A stretch of DNA of 32,982 nucleotides from positions 1-32,982 of the forward strand of contig JANQFB010000433.1 of the NCBI GenBank assembly GCA_028278085.1, read 5' to 3'. This DNA comes from Chitinophagales bacterium (GTDB lineage Bacteria; Bacteroidota; Bacteroidia; Chitinophagales; JANQFB01). Under the pieces are notes generated by a model, which saw only the letters and a program-made list of their open reading frames with translations, did not search any database and was not told the DNA's origin. Below are positions 17,148-25,413 of this stretch, in pieces (position 1 is the first letter of the stretch; the number at the start of each line of letters is the position of its first letter). The translations under genes were made by a program, and so were the position numbers.

Positions 17148-20100
17148 TTAGCGCATCAGGGATAGCTTGTTAATACTGGTTTCCCTGTCGGTGGTAACCT
17201 TGTAGAGGTACATACCTCCTGCAAGATCACCTGCCGGGAGCTCAATGAGTTCTTTATGGCCGGCATTCACCTTGCGGTCGTACAGCATTGCCACTCTTGT
17301 ACCGGTAAGGGTATATACTTCCACTTTAACGTTGGTGCTATAACCAACGGCAAAGGAAATATGCGTGACATTGGTGAATGGGTTAGGATAAGCATTTACA
17401 GCAAGGCCTTCCTGCTTACCGGGATCCATTCCCATCCTCCGCTTATCATCGGACGAACCACTGCCGGAGCTGTGATCATCAGACGATTCGCTACTACCAT
17501 GACTAAGTTGGACAAAGACCGTGTCGGTAACCGTACATCCGTTGGAATCCGTTACTTCCACAAAGAATACCAGCACTTTTCCGTCATCACTATCATCGCT
17601 GTCATCGGATGAACCGCTGCCACTCATACTTCCGGATCCGCTGTTGCTTCCACTGCTGTGGCTTTCGGAAGTAGTACTATGTACGGAATCCACCACACAA
17701 CCGTCTTTGAACACGTTGAAGCCATTATCATCGGAAGAATCATCACTTCCGCTGTTACTTCCGCTGCCGCTATTACTATCACTATCACCATGCGGGAAGT
17801 TACAGCTATTCAGATCTTCGATGGTATCGCCGGTACACCAGGAATAGGTATAAGGCTCACAGCCTCCCGATACGGTCAGGTCGATGATAAACCCATCGCT
17901 ACATCCAACATGATCATCATCGGTGGTATCGTCAGATGATGCGGAGGAACCCGATCCACTGGAGCCGGAACCTGATCCGGAGCCCGATCCGGAATGAGAT
18001 CCGGAGGAGTGCGATTCGGAAGTTGTCGATGGACAAGCGATGCAAATGATATCAAAATCAAGTGCTAAAGAGTCCGCCTCTACCGTAATGGTTTGTTTAC
18101 ATTCACTACGGTTTCCGCAAGAATCGGTGCTACTGTAGGTCCGCATAATGATGATCGGATCACCGAAGCAACCGGAGGCGCCATTACTTACATCGCCTTC
18201 GTGCTTAACGGTCGGATCGGGATCACAATTATCCATGGTTATCACATCATTAACATCCGGAGCCGGTACTTCATCGAAACATTTAACCATGGTGTCGGGC
18301 GGACACATGATCATCGGTGCAACCGTATCGATCACATTGATCGTTTGGATACACATGGCCATGTTACCACAACTATCCATGGCTACCCATTTTCTCAGGA
18401 TGGTAAATTCCTGCGGGCATGGACCGGGAACGATACTGTCGGTATGCGTAACTTCCGGATCCGGATCGCAGTTATCCATCGCAGTTGCCATTCCCAGGGT
18501 ACCGATATCTAGGCTATCCGTACATTGAACAGTAGTATCGGGCGGACACATGATCATCGGTGGAACCGTATCGATCACGTTGATCGTCTGGACACACATG
18601 CTCATGTTTCCGCAACTGTCTGTGGCAATCCATTTCCGCTCGATCGTGAACTGCTGCGGGCAGGGACCATCGATGCGGGTATCCATATAGGTAATGTCCG
18701 GTCCGGGTGCACCTTCTATGGTTTGTCCGGCATTCAGGGAACCGGGAGATTCCGCAGAAGGACCACTGAAAGTAAAGTCGCCGGCGCTGAATCCGCTGCC
18801 GGTCCTTTGCAGGGAATTTCCTGCTGCAGGGGCCGGATCTTCATCGACGCCAACATCGGTTGACATCATTCCGGACGCGGGACCCATGATGGCCATAAAC
18901 ATGCCTTCATAGCTCAAGAATTCAATGACAGATCCGGCTTTTACCAAGGCAAATCCATCGGGTGAACCATTCTGCAATCCATTTGTGGGTAAGGAGAAGC
19001 TTAAAGCTCCGTAACCCTCTCCTTCATCGTCGATGATCCCGGTGAGGTTCACGGAATTGTAGACACGTCCATTCAAGCCATTGTACAACACTACCTGGTA
19101 AGGATCAAGATCCAGGCCGGCAGGTCCGGCGATCTCCAGGAATTCTCCGGCATCGATACCACTATTGTCATAATGGAATTCATTGACCCAGGCTTCTACA
19201 ATACCCAGGGCATTGTCACAATCGTCCAGGGCAGTTGCTCTGCCCAGACTGTCGACGCCTGTGCTGTCCGTACATTGTACGGTCGTATCCGGCGGACAGG
19301 TAATGACCGGTGGCGTGTCGTCTACAACATTAATTATCTGAACACAGCTATCCATGTTGCAGCAACCGTCGGAAGCTTTCCATGTCCGGGTAATGGTGAA
19401 TTCCTGCGGGCAAGGACCGGGTGTGATCACATCGGTAAAGCAAATCACCAACCTTCCGGCTGCGATGATGGTTTGACCGATATTCAGGCTGCCGGGAGAA
19501 TCCGTCGACGGTCCGCTCCATGTGAAGTCGGTACTGCGGTTGCCATTACCGGTCAATTGCAGGGAATTTCCTGCTGCAGGTGCAGGTTGTTCATCCACAA
19601 CAACATCGGTTGACAACATACCAAACGCAGGACCTGCCGTGGCAACAAAAGTACCTTCATAGCTCAGGAATTCCACTACATTACCGGAAGGATCTACCAA
19701 TGCAAAACCATCCGGATCTCCGTTTTGAATACCGTTTGTCGGAAACTGGAAGTCAACGGCTCCATACTTGTTACCTTCATCATCGATCATGCCGGTCAGG
19801 GCTACCACATCATATACCGTACCGTTGGCACCGTTATACAAGACTAGCTGATAACCGGAGAGGTCGATGCCGGCATTTCCGGCCACTTCGATAAACTCGC
19901 CCTGATCCGTACCACTATCGTCATAATGGAACTCATTGATCCAAACCTCTTTAAAGGTGAAAGAAGTCGCGCAATTGTCTTTGGCGGAAGCTTCTCCGGT
20001 GGAGGATGGGTCGGTGCTGGCCGTACAATCGATCGTTGTATCGGACGGACACATGATCATCGGGGCAGTGGTATCGGCAATAAAGATCATCTGAACGCAA

Positions 20101-21593
20101 GTATCGCTATGACCACAGGTATCCGAAACGATCCAGGTCCGGTTGATCTTTCTCACCTTAGGACAACTGTCCAAGGGTAAAACTACTTCCATATCCGTAA
20201 AAGTAACGGTGGGCATGCAGTTGCAATTATCGCTGATCGTCGGTGTTCCGGTGGCCGAGGTATCCGTAGGTTCGCCCCATTCCACACATGTATCCGGCGG
20301 GCAGGTGATTACCAGTGTACACACCTCAACACAGGTGTTAAAGGCTTCCACATCGCCCAGGTCGGTTTTGTCCTGACCAAGCACATCGGCATCCAGATCG
20401 ACGACATAGGTATTGTTAAAGAAATAATCGGCAGCGATAGGGTTTGTTCTTTGGTTACCCGTAATCGGTAATAAGCCCATCCCATATGCCGGTGGGCTCG
20501 GGAAGATCAACCCATCTCCGTTAGCATATAATAAGCTGTCGCAGGTATAAGAAACACCACCTGTAGCGTTGGTATTCCCGCCGATCTGACCGATAAAGAA
20601 ATCCAGACCACTGGGCACCCAGCTACCGGCCACAAAAGAGTATTCCAGCAACCTGGCTGTATGTGGGCTGGTTTGATCATCACCCCGCATACCTCTTTCG
20701 GCAAGCATCATTTTACCACTTACGGGTGAAAAGCTGATATCGGCGACCGGATTGGTACGGTTGCTGGTCCGGGTTGGAAGGGTAACTTCCAATGTTTCGG
20801 AACCGGAAAAATCACAACCGACAATAGCCACTGACCAAACTTCATTATTGTTGGTCGCATCTACTGCTGTTTCATGTTCGATCCACCGGCCAAAGTAAAG
20901 CCGGCCATCATCGGGATTATACTGAACCCCCCACAATCTTTCGCCCAGGGGAGCAAAGCCGGGCGTTCCGGGGTCGGCTCCAAAGGGGTCGAAGGTATTG
21001 ACGATAGCACCTGCGGAATTCAAGCGGTAAATTTTACCATCTTCGTGATTGGTTACAAAGAATTGATCACAATCCGCCTGGTAGGCAATATTTCCGAGCG
21101 TTTGACCGGAATTTGGCAAAGTAGCAAATAGGGTGGATTCCCCTGTGGTTCCATCCAATTGCCATACCTCACCACCGGTACCACCCGGTGCCAGGGACTT
21201 GGTGAAATAAATATTGGTGGCCGTAACATAAATGTTGGGGGCCGGACCTGCATCCAGTGCAATACCGAATACTTCACCCAGGGTATCTTTTACCCAATCG
21301 CCGGCATGGAACATCGGGGGTATCCAATTGATACCGGGTACGGCACCACTACCTCCCGGATCGCGAACATCGAGGACGCCGACGATAAAGCCGTTGGCGG
21401 AACGCGCCGAATGGCAAGTGGCAACAGCCATTCCATTCAACATGGGAAGCTGGGCGAAAATGCTTTCGTTGCAAAACAACAGGAAGAGGCATAATCCTAC
21501 AGCCACCCTGAACTTGTGTTGAATCCTTGTACATAAGAACAGCCTGAACCAAGAGGCCGGGCTGCTTATCTTTTGTTTTTTTCGGATTTTCAT
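17148..21593 (-). CDS. giant T9SS cargo protein: HYR-like repeats, two nested lamin-tail-like domains, type A sorting domain
   Basis: This 1481-residue secreted protein has an extended N-terminus with a signal segment near residues 31-49 (VAVGLCLFLLFCNESIFAQ). Residues about 50-410 look like a beta-propeller or YVTN-like region (FFVTNHEDGKIYRLN, GVQYNPDDGRLYFG). Residues about 410-1190 hold repeated units of roughly 80-90 residues with CPPDTTVQC, DNC, GPCPQEFTI, and a WxAxDSCGNxxxC core, like HYR/Ig-type repeats; the paired cysteines are probably oxidised. Two lamin-tail-like domains (about 550-708 and 802-957) interrupt these units. Four Ser/Gly/Asp linkers (about 1192-1225, 1267-1292, 1303-1338, 1363-1385) precede the type A sorting domain (YPNPFTNVTHISF to NKLSLMR, about 1398-1481). 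The expected location is the cell surface or medium. Adhesion is a guess; no catalytic motif was seen. Confidence 0.9.
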   Translation of the reverse strand: MKIRKKQKISSPASWFRLFLCTRIQHKFRVAVGLCLFLLFCNESIFAQLPMLNGMAVATCHSARSANGFIVGVLDVRDPGGSGAVPGINWIPPMFHAGDWVKDTLGEVFGIALDAGPAPNIYVTATNIYFTKSLAPGGTGGEVWQLDGTTGESTLFATLPNSGQTLGNIAYQADCDQFFVTNHEDGKIYRLNSAGAIVNTFDPFGADPGTPGFAPLGERLWGVQYNPDDGRLYFGRWIEHETAVDATNNNEVWSVAIVGCDFSGSETLEVTLPTRTSNRTNPVADISFSPVSGKMMLAERGMRGDDQTSPHTARLLEYSFVAGSWVPSGLDFFIGQIGGNTNATGGVSYTCDSLLYANGDGLIFPSPPAYGMGLLPITGNQRTNPIAADYFFNNTYVVDLDADVLGQDKTDLGDVEAFNTCVEVCTLVITCPPDTCVEWGEPTDTSATGTPTISDNCNCMPTVTFTDMEVVLPLDSCPKVRKINRTWIVSDTCGHSDTCVQMIFIADTTAPMIMCPSDTTIDCTASTDPSSTGEASAKDNCATSFTFKEVWINEFHYDDSGTDQGEFIEVAGNAGIDLSGYQLVLYNGANGTVYDVVALTGMIDDEGNKYGAVDFQFPTNGIQNGDPDGFALVDPSGNVVEFLSYEGTFVATAGPAFGMLSTDVVVDEQPAPAAGNSLQLTGNGNRSTDFTWSGPSTDSPGSLNIGQTIIAAGRLVICFTDVITPGPCPQEFTITRTWKASDGCCNMDSCVQIINVVDDTPPVITCPPDTTVQCTDSTGVDSLGRATALDDCDNALGIVEAWVNEFHYDNSGIDAGEFLEIAGPAGLDLDPYQVVLYNGLNGRVYNSVNLTGIIDDEGEGYGALSFSLPTNGLQNGSPDGFALVKAGSVIEFLSYEGMFMAIMGPASGMMSTDVGVDEDPAPAAGNSLQRTGSGFSAGDFTFSGPSAESPGSLNAGQTIEGAPGPDITYMDTRIDGPCPQQFTIERKWIATDSCGNMSMCVQTINVIDTVPPMIMCPPDTTVQCTDSLDIGTLGMATAMDNCDPDPEVTHTDSIVPGPCPQEFTILRKWVAMDSCGNMAMCIQTINVIDTVAPMIMCPPDTMVKCFDEVPAPDVNDVITMDNCDPDPTVKHEGDVSNGASGCFGDPIIIMRTYSSTDSCGNRSECKQTITVEADSLALDFDIICIACPSTTSESHSSGSHSGSGSGSGSGSSGSGSSASSDDTTDDDHVGCSDGFIIDLTVSGGCEPYTYSWCTGDTIEDLNSCNFPHGDSDSNSGSGSNSGSDDSSDDNGFNVFKDGCVVDSVHSTTSESHSSGSNSGSGSMSGSGSSDDSDDSDDGKVLVFFVEVTDSNGCTVTDTVFVQLSHGSSESSDDHSSGSGSSDDKRRMGMDPGKQEGLAVNAYPNPFTNVTHISFAVGYSTNVKVEVYTLTGTRVAMLYDRKVNAGHKELIELPAGDLAGGMYLYKVTTDRETSINKLSLMR
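17440..18020 (-). repeat. low-complexity Ser/Gly/Asp-coding tracts
   Basis: Four imperfect tracts, around 17440-17505, 17580-17685, 17720-17795 and 17930-18020, encode runs of GSGSGS, SSDDSDD and SNSGSGS. They separate Cys-containing modules. At DNA level the unit is a degenerate 6-mer (Gly-Ser codons), prone to slippage. Two tracts begin with the same STTSESHSSGS block, showing they arose by duplication. Confidence 0.8.
18719..19946 (-). repeat. duplicated lamin-tail-like coding segments inside the giant T9SS gene
   Basis: Two segments of about 475 bp (roughly 19470-19946 and 18719-19193) encode clearly paralogous domains: both contain INEFHYD/VNEFHYD, YQ(L/V)VLYNG, DDEG, PTNG(I/L)QNG, FLSYEG, PAPAAGNSLQ and SPGSLN. 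Nucleotide identity is high in places, for example the shared GCAGGGAATTTCCTGCTGCA near 18811 and 19558. This is an internal duplication, not a mobile repeat. Confidence 0.85.
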
Positions 21594-22179
21594 TTGTTAT
21601 AAGTTTAAAATTTTTAGTCTTAAGATTTTTTATTCTTTCCGACCATTTATACTCATGGCCGGGCAATAGCCATTCATCGTGGTGTTAACATTCTCTCTCT
21701 CTAGACCATATTTCCTCCTTTTTTTTATCACTAGTTATCAAACAAAAACACATAAATGTTCATTTGATCCATGCAATTCCGCAGCAGCGGCAATGCATCA
21801 AAATATCTTCAGAAACTCTTAAAACCCTTGTAGTGGTTGAAGCGAGGATGGTTCAGGGGAAGCGAAAAAGGTTGTCTGAAATAGCAAATACAATTAATTT
21901 ATTTGAAACTTCAATCCTTTTTATAGTTAAATATGTTTCGAAATTAATTGTTTTATTTTTATATGCTCAGGGAAAACTATGTCGTCGAGTTGACAGACTT
22001 GTTGACGTTCGGAAAAAGATAATCTGTTGTACAATAACGAATTATTGTAAAAGATTATTCAATGATATTGACAGGATCTACCCGTTCGGACAAAAACGGC
22101 CTTTCCGGAATGGCATGCTGTGGTTATTCATTGTTGCGATGGACGGGAAAATATATGAGGGATAACCCAAGGAGTGGTA
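21594..22179. other. 586-base AT-rich stretch without a convincing gene
   Basis: This is the upstream region of the giant T9SS gene and the downstream region of the radical SAM gene. Read on the minus strand, 21701-21718 holds a GGAGG Shine-Dalgarno-like site 4 nt before a two-codon ORF (ATG GTC TAG), followed by other very short ORFs. A perfect 8-bp hairpin (TACAATAA / TTATTGTA, loop CGAA) lies at 22030-22049 without a T run. A 133-codon plus-strand frame (21764-22165) exists, but its composition is not protein-like and it has no promoter or family match. No TAnnTTTG box was found close to the 21593 start. Confidence 0.6.
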
Positions 22180-23202
22180 TTAAGCCCAGACTTTGGTGCC
22201 CTCGGTGCAATTCCGGCAGATATCGATCTCGCTCCTGGACTTTAGAATAGCGGTCCTGAATTGATGGTATTGGCCATTGAACCAGATCTCTTTAAAGGTT
22301 CTTTCTTTGAGGTCTCCCAGGCGATGCGTCGCATCTTTATCGAAGCAGCAGGGCACGACCAGGCCATCCCAGGTGATCACGCAGGCATGCCACAGCTTCC
22401 AGCAGTGATCCAATAAACTATTCTTGATGGTATAGGTTCCGTCTTTTTGTTGCTTATACCGGGCATATTTTTCGATCGTCGGGATGAGATCATTGCCCTG
22501 CTCATACTCATAAACCTGGGCGGTTTTTAGGCGGACTTCGTCGACGCCAACCTCTTTTCCCAGGGCCATGACATCTTCGATCTGATGTTGGTTAGGCTTT
22601 ACCACCAGGAATTGAAAGATCACATGAGGAGTTTTGGCTTTCAATTGCTTTTTCCAATGAATAACATTTTTGGTCCCTTCGATCACTTTATCGAGCTTTC
22701 CACCGATCCGGTAAGATTGATAGGTTTCCTGGGTCGTACCATCGATAGACACGATCAATCTATCCAGGCCGGATTCAACCGTTTTTCGGGCCATTTCGTC
22801 GTCCAGGTAATGGGCATTGGTGGAAGTGGCGGTATATATGCCTTTCCGGGAGGCATATTGCACCATGTCCAAAAACTTAGGATTCAAATAGGGCTCTCCC
22901 TGGAAATAAAAGATCAGATACAACAAACGCCCGGCCAGCTCATCGATGGTTTGGTTGAAGAAACCGGTATCCAGCATGCCCGTAGGCCTGGTGAAGGATC
23001 TTAGTCCGCTCGGACACTCCGGGCAACGCAGGTTGCAGGATGTGGTCGGTTCGTAGGAAATGCTCAACGGCAAGCCCCATTGGACGGGTTTACGGGTCCA
23101 CTTGGACCAATAAAAGGATGACAGCACCTGCAAGGCGTTCCATAGTTTCAGCGGCGTCAGCTTTGAAGCCAGGTTTATATTATCTCGAAGATGCAGTTCC
23201 AT
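22180..23202 (-). CDS. radical SAM/SPASM domain protein
   Basis: This 340-residue protein is a radical SAM enzyme with auxiliary cluster cysteines. The core motif is SCNLRCPEC, with Cys56, Cys60 and Cys63 (CxxxCxxC), preceded by the LSISYEPTTSC strand. IFYFQGEPYLNP and LIVSIDGTTQETY follow typical barrel strands. The C-terminal SPASM-type region has Cys267, Cys274, Cys285, Cys286, Cys329 and Cys332 (ICRNCTEG), enough for one or two further Fe-S clusters. The family modifies peptides, sugars or tRNA; the substrate here is not apparent. It is the last minus-strand gene of the surface-glycan region, 170 nt after the GT2 gene, so envelope modification is a reasonable but unproven guess. Confidence 0.9.
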   Translation of the reverse strand: MELHLRDNINLASKLTPLKLWNALQVLSSFYWSKWTRKPVQWGLPLSISYEPTTSCNLRCPECPSGLRSFTRPTGMLDTGFFNQTIDELAGRLLYLIFYFQGEPYLNPKFLDMVQYASRKGIYTATSTNAHYLDDEMARKTVESGLDRLIVSIDGTTQETYQSYRIGGKLDKVIEGTKNVIHWKKQLKAKTPHVIFQFLVVKPNQHQIEDVMALGKEVGVDEVRLKTAQVYEYEQGNDLIPTIEKYARYKQQKDGTYTIKNSLLDHCWKLWHACVITWDGLVVPCCFDKDATHRLGDLKERTFKEIWFNGQYHQFRTAILKSRSEIDICRNCTEGTKVWA

Positions 23203-23372
23203 CCGAAAATTTAATTACAGCTCAACACTGCCGGCCGGGTTCCGAAAGAATGCTTCCGGCAAACCGGGTGTCGAATATATCAGATGCATGCCTGATGGGA
23301 TAGGTTGCATGGGCAAATTTACGGAAATTATGCGGGCAGCAGTATTATCATGTAGCTTCCCGGAGCCGGGCA

Positions 23373-24092
23373 TCAGAATCTCCTGAACAGCAATACCCTG
23401 AGATATGCCAGGGTTGTTGTGATCACTTTCATTTTGGATCGGCCTTTCCTTCTGGAGGATTCCAGCACCATGGGAATTTCTATTACGCTGGCTTGCAGGC
23501 GTAAGGCTTTGATCAGTATTTCGACTTTCGAGATAAAACCGGGCTCGGTGATCATCGAACCATAGCGCTCTTTAACCGACCGGAGCAAATCGACCGTGTA
23601 AACGCGGTAAAAGGAGCTTAGGGTCAGTACCTTAATATCGAATACCAGGCGATACATCATATTGGCAATAAAGGAGACCAGCTTCCGCAACAGGGTAGTT
23701 TTTTCAAACCCTCCGCTTTGGGCATAGGGTGAGGCCAGCACCAGTTGGTAACCATAATCTGCCATCGCCAGCATCTGGGGTAAGATGCCCAGGTCAGATG
23801 TATTATCCCCTTCCAGGGTGATGATCTTGTCCGAAGGGTCCTTGGAATTTGATAAGATCCATTCAAAACCTGCATTAAAAGCATAGCCGGGCCCATGGTT
23901 CGATCCGTCGCCCAATATTATATATGGAGTATCCTGGAAAAGTCGGCTGACCAGTTCCGCCGTTTCGTCGGTAGAACCATCATCATAAAAAACAAAAAAC
24001 TTATCTGCAGGATGAACCAGCCCGGTCAGGGAGGCGGCAAGATCGGGCAGGTCAGGCACTTCATTATATAAGGGTATCAGGAAATAGTGCAT
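23373..24092 (-). CDS. family 2 glycosyltransferase
   Basis: This 239-residue GT-A fold enzyme starts YFLIPLYNE. FVFYDDGSTDETAELV (Asp37, Asp38) is the nucleotide-sugar site, and ITLEGDNTSDLG (EGDN at residues 94-97) stands in the DxD metal position. The layout resembles DPM1/polyprenyl-phosphate mannosyl- or glucosyltransferases, with a basic SSRRKGRSKMK stretch near the C-terminus and no transmembrane helices. The likely job is moving a sugar from a nucleotide donor to a lipid or glycan acceptor. It starts 1 nt after the stop of the epimerase gene, so the two are co-translated; the sugar made by that gene may be its donor. Confidence 0.9.
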   Translation of the reverse strand: MHYFLIPLYNEVPDLPDLAASLTGLVHPADKFFVFYDDGSTDETAELVSRLFQDTPYIILGDGSNHGPGYAFNAGFEWILSNSKDPSDKIITLEGDNTSDLGILPQMLAMADYGYQLVLASPYAQSGGFEKTTLLRKLVSFIANMMYRLVFDIKVLTLSSFYRVYTVDLLRSVKERYGSMITEPGFISKVEILIKALRLQASVIEIPMVLESSRRKGRSKMKVITTTLAYLRVLLFRRF

Positions 24093-24093
24093 A

Positions 24094-25068
24094 TCAGGTT
24101 ATAGCCATTATCCTTTTCTGCCAGGCTATCGTTCTTCTCAAACCCTCCTCCAGGGAAATTTGGGGATCAAAACCCAGTTTATCTATTATTTTACCGATAT
24201 CAGGGACCCGCCGCCTGACATCTTCATAGTTCCCGAAAGTTTTATAGGGAATGAATTCGAATGCTGGTTTGGAATTTTGTCCATGGATCAACTGCCAGAT
24301 AAGCGTTCCCAGGTCTTTGATGCTGATCTCCTCCTTCGGATCGTTGGCTATATTGAAGATCTCATTTTGAGCTGGCGCTTCGAACATGCAAAGCATGATC
24401 CCCTGAACGGTGTCGTCCACATAGGTAAATGTCCGGGTTTGCAGCCCATCGCCATGGATCTCCAGGGGTCTTTTTTCCAAGGCCCTGCCAATAAAAACCG
24501 ATTGAGGCCCACCCCACCAGGTCAAATGCTGATGAGGTCCGTATGACCCGAAAAAACGCATGATCGTAAAGCTGAGCCCTTCCTGTTCATGATTAGCAAT
24601 GATATATTGCTCGCCATATATCTTAGATAAGGCATAGGCCCACCTTTTAACGGTGGTGGGTCCGAGCACCAGGTCGGAATTTTCATGATAGGGATATGCC
24701 TTGTTTTTACCGTATACATCGGAGGTGGATGCAAATACCAGCTTGATCTTGTCGCGGTTACATTTCCGGACCACATTGCCCAACATAGACCGGTTATCGG
24801 TTAAGGTCTGCAAGGCATTGGTATACCTGGGGATCTTGAAGGAAGCCAAATGAACCAGGATCTCCCCTTTCCCTTTATCAAGGCTTTTAAAGTCGAGCAG
24901 GTCGGCTTCGAGAAAGGTAAAGTCGGTATGAGCATTCAGTGATTGAATATTTCGCAGGCTGCCATAGGATAGATTATCGATCCCGGTTACCTTGTGTCCT
25001 TTTTCCAGCAGATGCCGGGCCAGGTTCGAACCGATGAATCCTGCCACCCCGGTAATAATTACCTGCAT
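24094..25068 (-). CDS. NAD-dependent nucleotide-sugar epimerase/dehydratase (extended SDR)
   Basis: This 324-residue extended short-chain dehydrogenase has the Rossmann motif GVAGFIG (Gly7, Gly10, Gly13), the NAD-binding acidic residue in GIDNLSYGS, the FASTSDVYG strand, and catalytic Tyr145/Lys149 in YALSKIYGEQY. Later signatures include MRFFGSYGPHQH and the C-terminal VDDTVQGI. This is the UDP-glucose 4-epimerase / dTDP-glucose dehydratase superfamily acting on nucleotide sugars. The exact substrate and product cannot be told. It is directly followed by the GT2 gene (1-nt gap), as in surface glycan clusters. A 345-nt non-coding gap with an inverted repeat separates it from the upstream membrane-protein gene. 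Confidence 0.91.
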   Translation of the reverse strand: MQVIITGVAGFIGSNLARHLLEKGHKVTGIDNLSYGSLRNIQSLNAHTDFTFLEADLLDFKSLDKGKGEILVHLASFKIPRYTNALQTLTDNRSMLGNVVRKCNRDKIKLVFASTSDVYGKNKAYPYHENSDLVLGPTTVKRWAYALSKIYGEQYIIANHEQEGLSFTIMRFFGSYGPHQHLTWWGGPQSVFIGRALEKRPLEIHGDGLQTRTFTYVDDTVQGIMLCMFEAPAQNEIFNIANDPKEEISIKDLGTLIWQLIHGQNSKPAFEFIPYKTFGNYEDVRRRVPDIGKIIDKLGFDPQISLEEGLRRTIAWQKRIMAIT

Positions 25069-25413
25069 ATGGTCATCTTTTGTTTAGCCTGGATAGTACC
25101 CATAATATAAGCATAGTCATTCGTATAGCAGTATATACGAGGGAAATAAAGGTTCTATATTTTTAGTGTCCAATAAACTTCAAATTGATCCGAGAAGGAA
25201 TGATGAATTTCGAATAGTGAAGCAAGAATGAAGAAGAATTGAAATTAAACTTCTTCATTCTCCATTCACTTTTCCTCATTCGATATTCCTCATATGGTTA
25301 AGTGAATTTTAAATGATCAACGTCCTCTGGATATATTTGAACTCTATTTTTACCGGACAATAATGCTTCTATATTACAAATTCCAGTGGACAAATGAAAG
25401 CGGGCCCACCCAC
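25069..25413. other. 345-base non-coding gap with an imperfect inverted repeat
   Basis: This gap breaks an otherwise compact run of minus-strand genes. Its centre holds the inverted repeat described at 25194-25293. The rest is AT-rich. One plus-strand TATATTTG (25332-25339) matches a -7 box but leads only into sequence antisense to the next gene. I see no tRNA or riboswitch-like structure. A promoter for the epimerase gene would be expected here but I could not identify one. Confidence 0.6.
25194..25293. repeat. imperfect long inverted repeat, MITE-like or attenuator-like
   Basis: The two arms, 25194-25236 and 25250-25293, face each other around a 13-nt AT-rich loop. The inner 12 bp pair perfectly (AGAATGAAGAAG at 25225-25236 with CTTCTTCATTCT at 25250-25261), and pairing continues imperfectly outward. 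The arms are rich in GAATGA and ATTCGA units. From memory such units occur in dispersed intergenic repeats of some Bacteroidota. No target duplication was found and no transposase is near. Confidence 0.7.

Noticed and set aside
17430-18020. Repeated short units that might be read as a CRISPR array or minisatellite
   Set aside because: The units are in frame, differ in length, and encode Ser/Gly/Asp linkers of the large T9SS protein. There are no regular spacers and no cas genes.
21764-22165. 133-codon plus-strand open frame in the AT-rich gap
   Set aside because: No promoter box, no recognisable domain, composition like random AT-rich DNA with many Cys, Ile, Arg and Lys, and no good start context. 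Kept only as part of the gap description.
23330-23372. CCCGG-CT-CCGGG palindrome after the GT2 gene as a terminator
   Set aside because: The stem is short with a two-base loop and no T run follows on the minus strand.
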